Notes: a model not told the origin generated them from the sequence alone. Numbered from the stretch's first letter, positions 7,819 to 17,382 are shown. The stretch: DNA of 64,000 nucleotides from Ethanoligenens harbinense YUAN-3 (GCF_000178115.2 NC_014828.1:1333310-1397309), one strand, 5' to 3'. Made by a program: numbers and translations.

Positions 7819-9345
7819 ATGAAAAAGAAGGTAATAGCAGGATTTCGATCAGCAATAGCGGCTACATTAGCAACCATTATGATTTTTTCCAGTACGGTTC
7901 AAACTTCTGCCGAGCCCTTGAAATTGGAACATGCCCGCCAAAATCAAGGAGCTTCCACTATTTTACAGAAGGTGCCTGATAACCAAACACCCGGTACCAA
8001 TAGCACCGTAAGTGAAGCTGGCGTATCACCATCCGGCGAGCCAGGCGCGGCTTCTGGTATTACAAATACGAGTGATCAAAATCGCCGCACTTCAGGCACG
8101 GTGCCTTCCATACCCCAAAAGAGCAATGTTGTTCTTCCAACATCATCCACCAGTTTTAACACTGCTCTCGCGGGGCTCTTGATTTCTGACGATGCAACTT
8201 TGGATCAAGAGATGGTTGCGAAGAGCATGGAGCAGGTGCCAACAAACAGCGGCATTTGGGTTCCCGCATCAGCGAGAAACGATATTTTAAATCTGCTAAA
8301 TGCCGCCTCCGCCTATCCATTTACGATAGACGGAGATGGTTACATACATAAAATAAGGGATTCCATACTGACTTCTCAAAAATCTCTTACATTTTATAAT
8401 AAAATAGATGCGCTAATCTCTGGACAGGACCGTATAATCCTGTCTATATCCCCATATTATTGGAGTTATAACGAATCTTCGCACACCATCACAAAACAAG
8501 AGATATCGGACAGCGTATCCGTGGTTTTCCATGACAGTCGGATCATGATTTTAGATCGTGCGCACTTTGCACCAAAATCGCAAAATGAGTATCCTGCCCT
8601 TGCGATCTTCATGCTGAATACACTGTATAAAGATGGAACCGATTATACGTCGGCAGTGTCAAAGGAATTAAGCAGCATATTGGAAAAGGCTGCTTCTTCT
8701 TCGTCGAATTCAACTGTACTGCCATCTTCAAACAGTACTTCCAGCCAAGATTTTTCCAATGTGTCCGGCAATTCCAGCCAAACACAATCAGATGCATCTT
8801 CTGGAAATTCCTCCAGCCCCAAGAAAGATGCGGGCGATGATGGGAGCAATCGCGAACCAAGCGGCAGTCCCAAGACATCTGGTTCTTCGGTGGATAGTTC
8901 TTCTCAAATATCCACATCTGCAAGCAGTGCATCTCAGGTGTCTGGAAAAACGGAGAATGTGTTTTCTTCCGGCTCCGTGAGTTCTTCTGAAAGAGACAGC
9001 TTGCAGGACGAACAGAAAGATAAGACTTTCTCAAATACGGTTTCATCTTCCAGATCTGTTGATGTCAAAACGAATCCCCCAGCGAAAACAGATGCAGCGT
9101 CCGCTGTCTCCTCCGGCTCAAGTCAATTGTCGCCGCCTTCAAAATCGGGTTCAGATAGCAGTATACCCTCTGCTGCTTCTGATAATAGCAGTTCTAATTC
9201 TACGGGCAGCCGTTCATATCCCAGTGTTTCCTCACAGTCAAGCGGCAGTCAGGCGCCTTCTCAAGCAAGCAGTGCATCCAACAATTCGTCTGATAAAACA
9301 GACGATTCCTCAAGCACTAAGCACTGCCAGCACTTCAGCCGGTAA
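7819..9345 (+). CDS. Secreted polymorphic-toxin-like protein, 5' part before a frameshift
   Basis: The N-terminus (MKKKVIAGFRS, then AIAATLATIMIFSS, then TSA-EP) is a clear Sec signal peptide. After a short linker comes a globular domain of about 170 aa (FNTALAGLLISDD, SGIWVPASARND, LISGQDRIILSIS, LNTLYKDGTDYTSAVSKEL), then about 200 residues of Ser-rich low-complexity linker. The frame ends in SSSTKHCQHFSR. At the AGCACTAAGCACT junction one extra A at 9319-9320 causes the break, because removing it joins the Ser-rich text directly to the downstream frame (SSSTSTASTSAG). The original gene thus ran to 13069, about 1750 aa. I do not recognise the N-terminal domain. Confidence 0.75.
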   Translation: MKKKVIAGFRSAIAATLATIMIFSSTVQTSAEPLKLEHARQNQGASTILQKVPDNQTPGTNSTVSEAGVSPSGEPGAASGITNTSDQNRRTSGTVPSIPQKSNVVLPTSSTSFNTALAGLLISDDATLDQEMVAKSMEQVPTNSGIWVPASARNDILNLLNAASAYPFTIDGDGYIHKIRDSILTSQKSLTFYNKIDALISGQDRIILSISPYYWSYNESSHTITKQEISDSVSVVFHDSRIMILDRAHFAPKSQNEYPALAIFMLNTLYKDGTDYTSAVSKELSSILEKAASSSSNSTVLPSSNSTSSQDFSNVSGNSSQTQSDASSGNSSSPKKDAGDDGSNREPSGSPKTSGSSVDSSSQISTSASSASQVSGKTENVFSSGSVSSSERDSLQDEQKDKTFSNTVSSSRSVDVKTNPPAKTDAASAVSSGSSQLSPPSKSGSDSSIPSAASDNSSSNSTGSRSYPSVSSQSSGSQAPSQASSASNNSSDKTDDSSSTKHCQHFSR

Positions 9346-12300
9346 TGCAACTTCGAATACGGATTCTAACCATTCGGGTGTTTCCGAAGCCAACAGTGAT
9401 AACCAAGTACAGCCTCATACATTTGATGTTGCTTTAGCAGGTCTTTTGGAAGGGAAAAAACATTCCCTATCCAGAACGGACGTAGATGGCATCATAAAAA
9501 ATGTTCCGGTTTCCAATGGTGTTTGGATTCCAACAGCGGCTCGCGAGACGATGCTGACTTTGATCAATTCGCTTTCGTCAAAACCGTTTGAAATTGACGT
9601 ACAAGGATATTTGAAACTGAAAGCAGACGCACCAGAAGATCAAACAAAGTCCGCTTTATTCGCGGACAAGTTGCTGTCGTTGATAAACGGGCAGGAACGC
9701 ATCATTCTTTCCCCGGCGACGGAAATATGGTATGATAACAGCGGAGAGCCTGCCCCCTCTCCAACCGGATTCGGGGATGCTTACAGCATACAGATTCAAG
9801 GGGAAAAAAGTCGTTTGGTATTGCTGGATGGATCCTTGTTTAAAGCGTACGGTACGGATGCATCCAATGTAACCGTTTCTTCTTTGCTCTTGGATCAGCT
9901 TCTGGAAGACGGCATCCATTATTCGAATCTAATCAGCAAGGAACTTGCCGAGAAATCATCCAGATTATTAATCTCCGCTTTCTCCATCAATATTGCAGCG
10001 GCAGGAACAATGACATCGGCACAAACCTCCTATGCTGGGCCGGGCGGTTCCATCTATGCTCAGGTGGGCAGTGTGGATAATGGAGAGTATATCAGCATTA
10101 TTGATTTCGAACAAGGATGGCTCTATATTGAATATGGAACTGCCAATGGGAATAAACGGGGGTACGTTCCATCCGGAAGCGTCAGTTACAGCGGTTCGGT
10201 TCCTACCGCAGATTATCATGGCGGTTACTACAATGCGCCAAATGCCAATTTGAATGTGTACTATTTACCCACAGTAAGTGGACTGAGTGTTGGAAGCATT
10301 TATGCGTATGAAGGTGCAACTGTTCTTGAAACCAGCGGGAATATCGCGTATATTGAATATAGTTCACCCTCCGGCACAAAACGCGGATATGTGTGGACTT
10401 CCCAGCTCTGCAGCCGTCACGATGGGGTAATCGGTATCGTGACGGCATCCAGCACGCCGGTTTATGCGGGTACCGATACGCATTTTGCATCGGTCGGCAG
10501 TATTGACCGAACGGAATACACGGTTATTTTGAAATCCAGCGGATTGTGGGCATTTGTAGAGTATAACACGCCATCCGGCAGGAAACGGGGATACACATGG
10601 GTTGAAAATATAGGAGATCATTATAGCCTGAGTAATCTTCCTTCTATTGAAATCACCCGGAATCTAGGGGTCTCTACCGCTAATTTACCTGCCTATACCG
10701 GACCCAATCCTAATTACGCGCAGATGGGCAGCGTGTTTGCGGGGGATCAGGTCAATATTATTACGGAAAACGAATACGGCTGGTGCTACGTGGAGTATTA
10801 CACCGGCGGCAGCGCTTCCAAGCGCGGATATGTAGATATCAATGCAATACAGCACATATCACTCGACAGTTTACCAACCCCAAGCGGAGTCAGCGCGATA
10901 CCATATGGCACGAGTTCATCCCAGCGTCTCTTGAATGCTTATAAACTCGGAACTGGGCCGAATGTTTTGTTCGGCGTATTTGAACAGCATGGTTTTGAAG
11001 ACGGCTGGGCGGCAGATGGTGTAGAACTGGTAAAAATCGCAAACAGCCTGATTGCAAACCTGAATGGAAACGGAAATCTGTCAAAATGGACGGTTTATGT
11101 AATTCCATCCGCCAATCCAGACGGTTTGTTAAGTGGTTACACCAATAATGGATTTGGCCGCTGCACAGCGGCATGGGTCGATATGAACCGTTCCCACAAT
11201 ACCAATCCATTGGCGTATTACACGGATGACCGCAACCGTACCAACAACAACGCGCCGGAAGTCGTCAGCCTTGAAAATTTTGTAAGCCAGCACAAGAGCG
11301 GGGCAGGTCAAAATGTGCTGCTGGATGTTCACGGCTGGGAAAACAGCACGCTGGGCGATCCGACAGTCAGCAGTTATTTTGATAATGCTTTAGGTCTGAA
11401 CCATGTTTCGAATGGAGGCAGCGACGGTTACCTAATCAAGTGGGGCATGCAGAATGGGATCAACTCTACCCTGGTAGAATTGCCGCTGCCCGCGAATCCA
11501 CAGGATGTAATCAATCGGAACCTGTCCGGGGAATTCATTTCTGCGGTCAATAACCTGCTCGCGAATACCGGTGTTCCCGCAAGCAGTACCAGCGCGCCGG
11601 AAGGCTGGCTGGATGTTGTGGACGGTGATCGGATTGCCGGTTGGGCGCGTGACCGGGACAATCTTGCGGATTCGATTTGGGTACATATCTATATTCGTAA
11701 CCGCAACACCCAGGAGATCGCACGATTCGCCGCCGTTTTGGCAAATTGCTACCGGGGCGATGTGGCGCCTGGCTCGCACGGATTCAACTATGCTGTGGAT
11801 TGGCGTACAATTCCTCCCGGCGAATACCAAATTGAAACCTATGCCATTGGACAAAACGGAAATAACCCCCCGTTATCCGGAACCCCTAAATACTATACTG
11901 TGAATGCGTCCAATGGCTGTGTGGATTATGTGGACAGCTCTGGTGTTGGTGGATGGGTATGGAAGTCTTCCGCACCGAATCTGCCCATTGAGGCACATGT
12001 GTATGTTTATGATTCAAATGGAACGCAAGTTTATGGTGTGCCGGTAACTGCGAACCAATATAGAAGCGATTTGGCAAATTTGCGGTATGGTAATGGACAT
12101 CATGGGTTTTCGACTTCAATCCCGTGGAGCAGCTTACCCTTAGGCCCATTAAAAATAGTCGTATATGCTGTTGATGGCTCGGGAACCAATTCAACGATAT
12201 ATAATTCAACAGTAAAAAATCCATCAAGTCCGGATTATTCGTACACCAAAATGGCGTCGTATTTAAGTCACCTGACAGACGCTGTGAACCATTATAAATC

Positions 12301-13069
12301 AAGCACTGGTGCCACAACATCTAGCATTGAGTTAGCGTTACAGTATATAAGGCGGGGAGAATACGACAGTTCACGGTGGACACAGGCTGCTGGTGCAATT
12401 AACCACAATATGATTAACTATATAAATGGAAGCAGTAACTACCAGGATTTACAATATTATTTTACAAACGGGACAGAGGATTACATCGAATTTGTGGATC
12501 CAATTACAAATGCCAAAATTGATGCCATCCATATGTTTTCCACTTTAAATGTTTTAGTACATGACACCTCTCCGAATGAAGCCGGATGGTTGCCAGCGAC
12601 AGCAGGAGAATCGTTGATAGATGATTTGGGAGGATGGGCTGGAGATTTGGAAACGTTTCAAAATGACATAGTTAAAGCCAACCATCCCAATGACTATCAA
12701 ATCAATTACAATCTTGCTATTTCGCTTTTGAGAGAAAACAGCGGTTCAACTTTTCCAATCTCAGATTTCAACGCTGATGCCGATGCTCTTAATATGTATT
12801 GGAATTTAATAGGATCAAGCAGCACATTGCCCCAGTTGTTTTCAAATTATTATCAAAATCAAACTAAAAAGCGATATACTTCATTTGCTGGCCATATTGT
12901 ATCAGAACATGGAAGCCTGCTTGAGGGTGCAATGGACTACATATCACCACTCTCTGCTATTGAAAAAATTTCCCCCCTGATGAAAAATTGCAATCCGACG
13001 ATTATTCAAGCAACTGCTGTGGCCAGCGCGTTTCGCGATCGTTGTGAGGAATTGATGTCTAATGAATAA
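9320..13069 (+). CDS. Secreted toxin-like protein, 3' part: SH3b repeats, M14 peptidase, CT domain
   Basis: Continuation of the preceding frame (it stays open upstream to 9059, but that part is out of frame with the Ser-rich text). Order: a second copy of the N-terminal domain (FDVALAGLLEGKKH ... LLEDGIHYSNLISKELAE); four SH3b-like repeats (about 10010-10850), each with a KRGY motif; an M14 zinc-carboxypeptidase domain (10880-11570) with zinc ligands HGFE and DVHGWE, an NPDG and a DMNRSHN motif, and catalytic STLVELP; two beta domains (IAGWARDRDN ... GSHGFNY and VGGWVWKSS ... HHGFSTS); and a CT of about 270 aa with IDAIHMFSTLNVLVHD and DLGGWAGDLETF. M14 enzymes with SH3b domains usually cut cell-wall peptides. 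The stop overlaps the next start (ATGAATAA). The CT function is unknown. Confidence 0.75.
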   Translation, partial: STASTSAGNATSNTDSNHSGVSEANSDNQVQPHTFDVALAGLLEGKKHSLSRTDVDGIIKNVPVSNGVWIPTAARETMLTLINSLSSKPFEIDVQGYLKLKADAPEDQTKSALFADKLLSLINGQERIILSPATEIWYDNSGEPAPSPTGFGDAYSIQIQGEKSRLVLLDGSLFKAYGTDASNVTVSSLLLDQLLEDGIHYSNLISKELAEKSSRLLISAFSINIAAAGTMTSAQTSYAGPGGSIYAQVGSVDNGEYISIIDFEQGWLYIEYGTANGNKRGYVPSGSVSYSGSVPTADYHGGYYNAPNANLNVYYLPTVSGLSVGSIYAYEGATVLETSGNIAYIEYSSPSGTKRGYVWTSQLCSRHDGVIGIVTASSTPVYAGTDTHFASVGSIDRTEYTVILKSSGLWAFVEYNTPSGRKRGYTWVENIGDHYSLSNLPSIEITRNLGVSTANLPAYTGPNPNYAQMGSVFAGDQVNIITENEYGWCYVEYYTGGSASKRGYVDINAIQHISLDSLPTPSGVSAIPYGTSSSQRLLNAYKLGTGPNVLFGVFEQHGFEDGWAADGVELVKIANSLIANLNGNGNLSKWTVYVIPSANPDGLLSGYTNNGFGRCTAAWVDMNRSHNTNPLAYYTDDRNRTNNNAPEVVSLENFVSQHKSGAGQNVLLDVHGWENSTLGDPTVSSYFDNALGLNHVSNGGSDGYLIKWGMQNGINSTLVELPLPANPQDVINRNLSGEFISAVNNLLANTGVPASSTSAPEGWLDVVDGDRIAGWARDRDNLADSIWVHIYIRNRNTQEIARFAAVLANCYRGDVAPGSHGFNYAVDWRTIPPGEYQIETYAIGQNGNNPPLSGTPKYYTVNASNGCVDYVDSSGVGGWVWKSSAPNLPIEAHVYVYDSNGTQVYGVPVTANQYRSDLANLRYGNGHHGFSTSIPWSSLPLGPLKIVVYAVDGSGTNSTIYNSTVKNPSSPDYSYTKMASYLSHLTDAVNHYKSSTGATTSSIELALQYIRRGEYDSSRWTQAAGAINHNMINYINGSSNYQDLQYYFTNGTEDYIEFVDPITNAKIDAIHMFSTLNVLVHDTSPNEAGWLPATAGESLIDDLGGWAGDLETFQNDIVKANHPNDYQINYNLAISLLRENSGSTFPISDFNADADALNMYWNLIGSSSTLPQLFSNYYQNQTKKRYTSFAGHIVSEHGSLLEGAMDYISPLSAIEKISPLMKNCNPTIIQATAVASAFRDRCEELMSNE
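10946..12080 (+). repeat. 1.13-kb direct repeat, copy 1 (second copy at 17383-18517)
   Basis: The M14 and beta-domain DNA of the full-length gene recurs 6437 nt downstream with no indel and only a few substitutions that I could see (for example GTCGTCAGCC versus GTTGTCAGTC). Such near-identity is ample for homologous recombination, which would swap the CT and immunity genes between copies or delete the interval. Confidence 0.8.
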
Positions 13070-13730
13070 AAAAACAAAAACCAAGAAATTGGAATTAATC
13101 ATTTTTTTAATTTTGTTTGGATTGGCTTTGCTTTTCGGAGTATGGTATTATAACACTTGGAAACATTCTGCATATTATATTGATGGCTCTAATCGTAGTG
13201 GTCAAACCACCGTTGATCAATTTGGACAAAAGTTATCTTTGCATTACACTACTACTTATTCAAACGGGCCTACTCAAACTATGGTTTATTTGTTTTTATC
13301 AGGACAAAACAGTGGAGCAGTTGAGTTATATAGTATTCGCGGAGAATTTACAATGCCATCAATTAGCTTAATTTACAATTTAAATTCATTAAAATGCTAT
13401 GAATGGCTAAGTGCATCTACTTGCTTTATTACTTATAAAACTGGAGATTCGAACGTTAAAGCTTATCCCAACATTTTTTTTGACCAATCCGATTATCGGT
13501 TATTATATCCTGTAGCGAAACAGGAATTTATGACGAAAGATTGGAGACGAGTTCACTCTTTTGCTGAAATACTTTTAAAAAACAATGATGCAGAAGCACG
13601 GGAAATATTACAACGTTATGCCAGCGGGTCGTTTACAACAGAGGAAATTGACCAAAACGAAAAAAGCAATAGTGTGACCCCAAATCAAATCCAAACTTTT
13701 TCATACAGTTTACTTCTGAAATACAAATAA
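13062..13730 (+). CDS. Type A immunity-like membrane protein (A1)
   Basis: 222 aa. It has a Lys-rich start, one hydrophobic segment (LIIFLILFGLALLFGVWYY) and an outward globular domain (QKLSLHYTTTY, LNSLKCYEWLSAS, LLYPVAKQEFMTKDWRR), then the helical tail AEILLKNNDAEAREILQRY. The ATG overlaps the stop of the toxin-like gene by 8 nt (ATGAATAA), which suggests translational coupling. The membrane anchor would place it where a cell-wall-acting toxin works. The last 210 nt are almost identical to A2 and A3, while the first two-thirds differ. I infer an immunity role from position only; no family is recognised. Confidence 0.6.
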   Translation: MNKKTKTKKLELIIFLILFGLALLFGVWYYNTWKHSAYYIDGSNRSGQTTVDQFGQKLSLHYTTTYSNGPTQTMVYLFLSGQNSGAVELYSIRGEFTMPSISLIYNLNSLKCYEWLSASTCFITYKTGDSNVKAYPNIFFDQSDYRLLYPVAKQEFMTKDWRRVHSFAEILLKNNDAEAREILQRYASGSFTTEEIDQNEKSNSVTPNQIQTFSYSLLLKYK

Positions 13731-13742
13731 AAGCGCTTTCCA

Positions 13743-13781
13743 TCATTTGTCGATTATATATGGGAGTTAAAAAATGAATAA
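13743..13781 (+). pseudogene. Remnant of a lost toxin C-terminus before B1
   Basis: Reading back from a TAA that overlaps the B1 start (ATGAATAA), the frame gives SFVDYIWELKNE. This parallels the last residues of the intact CT domains (FADRCWELKSYE) and of the remnant before B2 (FTDYIWRLKSNG). Only 12 codons remain. It implies that B1 was once translationally coupled to its own CT. Confidence 0.5.
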
Positions 13782-14460
13782 GCCTATTAAAGAGACCGAA
13801 CACTTACACACCATATTTAAACTTATAATTGCTGGCATAGTTTCTGTTTTGGTAATTGTTGTTTCGTGCTGCCTTGCTTTTGGGGGATCATTTGCTTATG
13901 TTTGGCTATTTACTCCAAAAAACATCCATAAAGAGGTCTCAATTCAACAAGCTGGAGAAATGCTTACTATCCGTTATACGACAACATATGCAAGAGAACA
14001 CTCTACAGACGTATATATATTTTCTGAAAAGCAATCAGGTGAGCTGACCCATTACCTAATTGACGGCGACTTTGTTTCACCAAAAATCAAGCAAATCTAT
14101 AATACTCAAAGCCTTGTGGCATATGAGTGGAGTGCTGGAAAGGTATATTTTATTACCTATAAAGAAAAAGGATCAGTCATCCAACCCTTTTCAAGTATAC
14201 AGATTGATGCTGGAAATTTCCAGGATGCAAATTTATTGTATCCTGTTGCAAAGCAGCAATTTAATACAAGAAAATGGGGATGCATCAATTTGTTTGCTGA
14301 ATTACTCCTGAAATGCAATGACACGGAGGCTAAAGCAACGCTGCAGCGTTATGCACGTGGCCTTTTCACAGATGAAGAGATGATGCAAAACCGAGGTAGC
14401 CCCATAACTTCATCTGATGTGCAGGAGTATGCTGCAAAGCTCATTTCTAAATATCCTTAA
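13774..14460 (+). CDS. Type B immunity-like membrane protein (B1)
   Basis: 228 aa, with one TM segment near residues 17-40 (IIAGIVSVLVIVVSCCLAF) and then an extracytoplasmic domain homologous to type A (GEMLTIRYTTTY, QSLVAYEWSAGKVYFITY, NLLYPVAKQQF). Its tail LLLKCNDTEAKATLQRYARG parallels the A-type tail. It therefore belongs to the same family as A1 but forms a separate branch. It follows A1 by 43 nt, and its start overlaps a toxin C-terminus remnant. B2 has a nearly identical 3' end and a different front. Confidence 0.6.
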   Translation: MNKPIKETEHLHTIFKLIIAGIVSVLVIVVSCCLAFGGSFAYVWLFTPKNIHKEVSIQQAGEMLTIRYTTTYAREHSTDVYIFSEKQSGELTHYLIDGDFVSPKIKQIYNTQSLVAYEWSAGKVYFITYKEKGSVIQPFSSIQIDAGNFQDANLLYPVAKQQFNTRKWGCINLFAELLLKCNDTEAKATLQRYARGLFTDEEMMQNRGSPITSSDVQEYAAKLISKYP

Positions 14461-14490
14461 ATTAACCGGCTGTGGAGCGAGACGATAAAG

Positions 14491-15802
14491 GGGCGATGTG
14501 GCACCGGGATCGCATGGATTTAACTACGCGGTGGATTGACGAACGATACCACTTGGAGATTATCAAATCGAAGCATATGCCATTGGACAAAATGGAAATA
14601 ACCCCCCATTATCCGGAACCCCTAAATACTATACTGTGAATGCGTCCAATGGCTGTGTGGATTATGTGGACAGCTCTGGTGTTGGCGGATGGGTATGGAA
14701 GTCTTCCGCACCGAATCTGCCCATTGAGGCACATGTGTATGTTTATGATTCAAATGGAACGCAAGTTTATGGTGTGCCGGTAACTGCTAATCAGTATCGC
14801 TCTGATTTGGTGAATGCAGGGATGGGAAATGGGTATCACGGGTTTTCAACCTCGATACCGTGGGATTATTTGCCCCAGGGGGAACTAAAGGTTGTTGCCT
14901 ATGCTGTCGATGGATCAGGTTCTAATGTGCAAATTTATAATATGCAAAGGGAAAATCCGTATCGCCCAGATTATTCATATACCACAATGGGTCATTATCT
15001 AAGTAAACTTACAGATGCTGTAAATCACTATAAGTCTATTACAGGTAAAGAAACTTCAGCTCTTGAATTTGCACTGCAATATATAAGAAGGGGGGTCTAT
15101 AATGATTCACGCTGGGTACAAGCAGCTGATCCTGTCAGTAATGAAATGATTAGTTACATCAACAGCACCAGCACTTACAAGGATTTGCAGTATTATTTTA
15201 CCAATGATCCGATTGTTCTCACGGATTCATTTACGGGAGCGCAAATAGATGCTACACACATGTTTGCCACTTTGCATGTTTTAGTGCATGATACTGTTCC
15301 GGGGGAAGCAAGCTGGTTACCAGCAACATTTGGAGAACCAATTATAGATGATTTGGGCGGTTGGGCCGGCGATTTGGAAACATTTCAACAGGATGTGATT
15401 GATAGATCAAGCAACCCAAACGATTTTCAGGCTAATTATAATATTGCAATTGCATTTTTGCGCCAGGATACGGGATCCCGTTTTTCTATGCCGGATTTAT
15501 ATGCAGATGCAGATGCGCTAAACATTAACACTGATTTAAATCAATTCAACAACAGCTTATCTGATGCTTTTTTAAATTATTATGGTGCTAAAGCAAAGAA
15601 AAGGTATACCTCATTTACTGAAAAGAGGTTCGGCTCTAATCGTGAAGATATCGTTATTGGCGCTATGGACTATGTTATGCCTACCTCTCTGATTGCCCAA
15701 TATTCACCATTAATGAAGGATTGCCATCCTACATCCAATCAAGCGAACGCAGTTATCCAAGCATTTGCTGATCGTTGCTGGGAGTTGAAATCTTATGAAT
15801 AA
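14491..15802 (+). pseudogene. Orphan toxin module 2: partial beta domains plus CT domain
   Basis: The frame starts inside the first GWA-type beta domain (RGDVAPGSHGFNYAVD), meets an in-frame TGA at 14537 (a Trp codon in the other copies), and stays open to 15802. It carries the complete second beta domain (GWVWKSSAPNLPIEAHVYVY) and a full CT (IDATHMFATLHVLVHD, DLGGWAGDLETF). There is no signal peptide, peptidase domain or ribosome binding site; the first usable in-frame codon is a GTG at 14636. This looks like a silent cassette that could recombine with the full gene through the shared beta domain. The CT is about half identical to CT1 and very close to CT3. Confidence 0.6.
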
Positions 15803-16448
15803 GAAATATTTGATAGCTTTCGTTTTCTCTGCGCTGTTAATTGGATTGTCAGTAATGTATTTTGGGGTAAAATATAATACTTTTCAGCATTATTCCAATT
15901 CTTCTGACGATCAGAATAAAACAGGGCAAATTACCGTTCGACAATTTGAACAAAATTTATTTCTGCGTTATAGAACTTATCATAACGGACCTACAGAAAC
16001 GTCAGTCGCTTTATTTTTATCAGAAAAAGAAGATGCAGCAGCGTCTTACGTGTTTCGCGGTGAATTTGAAAAGCCCGAAATCAATCTTATCTATAATGCG
16101 AATGGATTAAAATGTTATGAGTGGCTCAGTAAAAGCACTTGTATTATTACATATAAATATGAAAATTCTAGGGTCAAGGCATATCCCCCCATTATACCTA
16201 ATGATTCTGACTACATTCTACTATACCCTGCATTGAAACAGGAATTTATGACCAAAGACTGGAGACGAGTTCACTCTTTTGCTGAAATACTTTTAAAAAA
16301 CAATGATGCAGAAGCACGGGAAATATTACAACGTTATGCCAGCGGGTCGTTTACAACAGAGGAAATTGACCAAAACGAAAAAAGCAATAGTGTGACCCCA
16401 AATCAAATCCAAACTTTTTCATACAGCTTACTTCTGAAATACAAATAA
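15795..16448 (+). CDS. Type A immunity-like membrane protein (A2)
   Basis: 217 aa with an N-terminal TM (LIAFVFSALLIGLSVMYFG) and an outward domain (LKCYEWLSKSTCIITY). Its front differs clearly from A1 and A3, but from QEFMTKDWRRVHSF to the stop it is nearly identical to both in DNA. The ATG overlaps the stop of orphan CT2 through ATGAATAA. It is the presumed partner of CT2. Confidence 0.6.
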   Translation: MNKKYLIAFVFSALLIGLSVMYFGVKYNTFQHYSNSSDDQNKTGQITVRQFEQNLFLRYRTYHNGPTETSVALFLSEKEDAAASYVFRGEFEKPEINLIYNANGLKCYEWLSKSTCIITYKYENSRVKAYPPIIPNDSDYILLYPALKQEFMTKDWRRVHSFAEILLKNNDAEAREILQRYASGSFTTEEIDQNEKSNSVTPNQIQTFSYSLLLKYK

Positions 16449-16461
16449 AAGCGCCTTCCAT

Positions 16462-16569
16462 GCACAAATTGCAACTTTTGTCGGAGGGACAGTAGCAACT
16501 GCCAATCAATCTGATGCAGCGACTGATGCTTTTACAGATTACATCTGGAGGTTAAAATCCAATGGATAA
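16462..16569 (+). pseudogene. Remnant of a lost toxin C-terminus before B2
   Basis: An open frame reads QIATFVGGTVATANQSDA and DAFTDYIWRLKSNG, with a TAA overlapping the B2 start (ATGGATAA). The end aligns with the ends of CT2 and CT3 (QANAVIQAFADRCWELKS). It is the longest of the three toxin remnants (35 codons) and the best evidence that type B genes once had their own CT partners. Confidence 0.55.
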
Positions 16570-17236
16570 TAGAAAAAAGGAACGTAGCAAAAGAATTTGG
16601 AGTATCAGTGGGATACTTGTAGTCGTCATCGTTATTGTTTCAGCGATAATTTATTCTATTAATATAAATATGCGTCAAACGACGCCTATAACTTCAAGAT
16701 CACAAGTGACATTTCAAAACGGAGGTGATGATTTTATTCTTAGATATGTTACTGATACTTTTCCTGAACATCGAACTTCGATTTACATATTTACTAAAGA
16801 CAATAAAATGGCATTATACTCATACATAATTACAGGAGATTTTGAAAAACCTGATATTAGTTTGGGTTATAATACAAATGGCCTAAAGTGTTACGAATTT
16901 AGCAGCAATTCTGTTTACTTCATTGCATATCAAGCAACTGCTAATGGATCTAAGTTTAAAATATATTCTGAACAAACCGTATCAAATAATGATTTTTCTG
17001 ATACAAATATGTTATATCCTGTCGCAAAGGAACTATTTATGACCAAAAACTGGAATCGGGTAAAACTGTTTGGTGAATTACTCCTGAAATGCAATGACAC
17101 GGAGGCTAAAGCAACGCTACAGCGTTATGCACGCGGTCTTTTCACAGATGAAGAGATGATGCAAAACCGAGGTAGCCCCATAACTTCATCTGATGTGCAG
17201 GAGTATGCTGCAAAGCTCATTTCTAAATATCCTTAA
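16562..17236 (+). CDS. Type B immunity-like membrane protein (B2)
   Basis: 224 aa. It has a basic N-terminus, a TM segment (GILVVVIVIVSAIIYSI), and the family pattern (FILRYVTDTF, NGLKCYEFSSNSVYFIAY, NMLYPVAKELFMTKNW). From LLLKCNDTEAKATL to the end it is almost identical in DNA to B1, while the rest is diverged. The start overlaps a toxin-tail remnant. An immunity role is inferred from the arrangement. Confidence 0.6.
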   Translation: MDNRKKERSKRIWSISGILVVVIVIVSAIIYSININMRQTTPITSRSQVTFQNGGDDFILRYVTDTFPEHRTSIYIFTKDNKMALYSYIITGDFEKPDISLGYNTNGLKCYEFSSNSVYFIAYQATANGSKFKIYSEQTVSNNDFSDTNMLYPVAKELFMTKNWNRVKLFGELLLKCNDTEAKATLQRYARGLFTDEEMMQNRGSPITSSDVQEYAAKLISKYP

Positions 17237-17382
17237 AAGCTTTTTTACACCCATATTAATGCTTGAAAATTGACCACCAACCCAGTAGGCGTTTCAAAAT
17301 GATTGCCTTGTGAAGCTATATGTCAATTTGCTGTTTTCCATGGGGCTATCAGAAAAGAAGGACCAAAAGCGGTTCAGTTATA
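17237..17382 (+). other. Rearrangement junction before orphan module 3
   Basis: After the B2 stop there are about 145 nt of sequence not found in the other modules. It then joins abruptly to the middle of the M14 domain. An ATG at 17320 opens a short frame (MSICCFPWGYQK) fused to the peptidase text. It could be the scar of an excised element; I cannot identify it. Confidence 0.35.

Noticed and set aside
8609-9046. Minus-strand frame opposite the Ser-rich linker
   Set aside because: A repetitive Ser codon stretch keeps the opposite strand open; no start signal or domain is seen.
9059-9319. Upstream part of the second toxin-like frame (MMSKRIPQRKQ ...)
   Set aside because: In this stretch the other frame holds the Ser-rich linker, so this text is an out-of-frame reading; true coding in this frame starts near 9320.
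9310-9330. Programmed ribosomal frameshift in the toxin-like gene
   Set aside because: No slippery heptamer, internal Shine-Dalgarno or downstream structure stands out; a one-base insertion between two AGCACT units explains it more simply.
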